Source of the DNA: Phyllobacteriaceae bacterium
Lineage (GTDB): Bacteria; Pseudomonadota; Alphaproteobacteria; Rhizobiales; Devosiaceae
Reading direction: 5' to 3'
Length of the DNA stretch: 6,696 bases
NCBI GenBank assembly: GCA_012799265.1
Contig: JAAZLP010000231.1
Location: forward strand, 1-6,696
Part shown: positions 6,472 through 6,696 of the stretch, piece after piece
Numbering within the stretch: position 1 is the stretch's first letter
Layout: every line of letters begins with the position of its first letter
Notes under the pieces: generated by a model
The model's database searches: none
What the model saw: the letters and a program-made list of their open reading frames with translations, nothing else
Told to the model about the DNA's origin: nothing
Translations under genes and position numbers: made by a program

Positions 6472-6696
6472 GCCGGGGCTGGGCCGGCCAGCGAGATCGA
6501 GCCCCGAGACTGAACAGGGCGGGCGCGTTCTATGGCGCCGCTTACCATGGCCCGGATGTCGTCCTCGCTGTGGTGCTCAAAGACTTCGATGAAGGCGATA
6601 TTGGCGCGGCGCAAGGCCTCGCGCTTGACCGCGTCCCGCGCGGCAGCATCGTTCTTGTGGTGCCCGGCGCCCTGGAACTCGATGGCGGCCACGCCA
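6468..6696 (-). CDS. DUF2726-type protein, C-terminal part (continues past right edge)
   Basis: A minus-strand frame is open from the right edge to a TAG at 6470-6468, giving 75 readable residues without a start. GTG at 6692 is inside the frame and should not be taken as the start. The visible part contains VAAIEFQGAGHH, then ARDAVKREALRRANIAFIEV. This resembles the second half of DUF2726 domains (restriction-endonuclease-like fold, PD-(D/E)XK group), which typically read ELDG..H....R..RD..K...L...GI. The Glu and Gln of IEFQG and the Lys of AVKREAL would fit the nuclease-fold core. After about residue 52 the tail is Arg- and Ser-rich and probably disordered. The function is unknown; similarity to the fold does not establish nuclease activity. 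It converges on psuK with a four-base overlap. Confidence 0.7.
   Translation of the reverse strand, partial: GVAAIEFQGAGHHKNDAAARDAVKREALRRANIAFIEVFEHHSEDDIRAMVSGAIERARPVQSRGSISLAGPAPA

Noticed and set aside
6455..6500. Possible terminator between psuK and the right-edge gene
   Set aside because: The GCCGG/CCGGC repeats can pair only in short stems with no T run, and they lie in the coding region of the leftward gene.

Overview
The window looks like chromosomal DNA of a GC-rich alphaproteobacterium, most likely of the order Hyphomicrobiales (Rhizobiales), possibly Devosia-like. This rests on base composition, codon use, the PotFGHI-like protein sequences and the type of transposase at the left edge. 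The placement is an inference, and the genus is a guess.

Layout from left to right. Bases 1 to about 126 are the end of an insertion sequence, with the first 24 codons of an IS1182-type transposase reading leftward out of the window. It lies against two compact hairpins (87-114 and 127-147) that separate it from a four-gene operon, also reading leftward. Read 5' to 3' on the minus strand, the operon is potF (periplasmic binding protein, 3133-4215), potG (ATPase, 1923-3074), potH (permease, 973-1926) and potI (permease, 159-971). Gene order and protein lengths match the putrescine importer PotFGHI rather than PotABCD. The three transporter genes are packed tightly: ATGA overlap between potG and potH, one base between potH and potI. 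potF is set apart by a 58-base spacer holding a perfect 10-bp hairpin.

A 430-base divergent intergenic region (4216-4645) separates this operon from a rightward two-gene operon. It holds no credible gene but is rich in palindromes and hairpins. A candidate promoter for potFGHI at 4507-4535 would give an unusually long, structured leader. The rightward operon is psuG (pseudouridine-5'-phosphate glycosidase, 4646-5590) and psuK (PfkB-type pseudouridine kinase, 5587-6471), joined by an ATGA overlap. Together they would convert pseudouridine to uracil and ribose 5-phosphate, salvaging a modified nucleoside from RNA turnover. No pseudouridine transporter is in the window.

At the right edge is the 3' part of a leftward gene for a DUF2726-type protein (restriction-endonuclease-like fold). 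Its stop codon overlaps that of psuK in a shared CTAG.

The genes are mostly well-known families, and I see no wholly new multi-gene system. The points most worth a second look are the IS end abutting the operon terminator, the palindromic potF leader, and the 9-bp direct repeats around the potF-potG hairpin.
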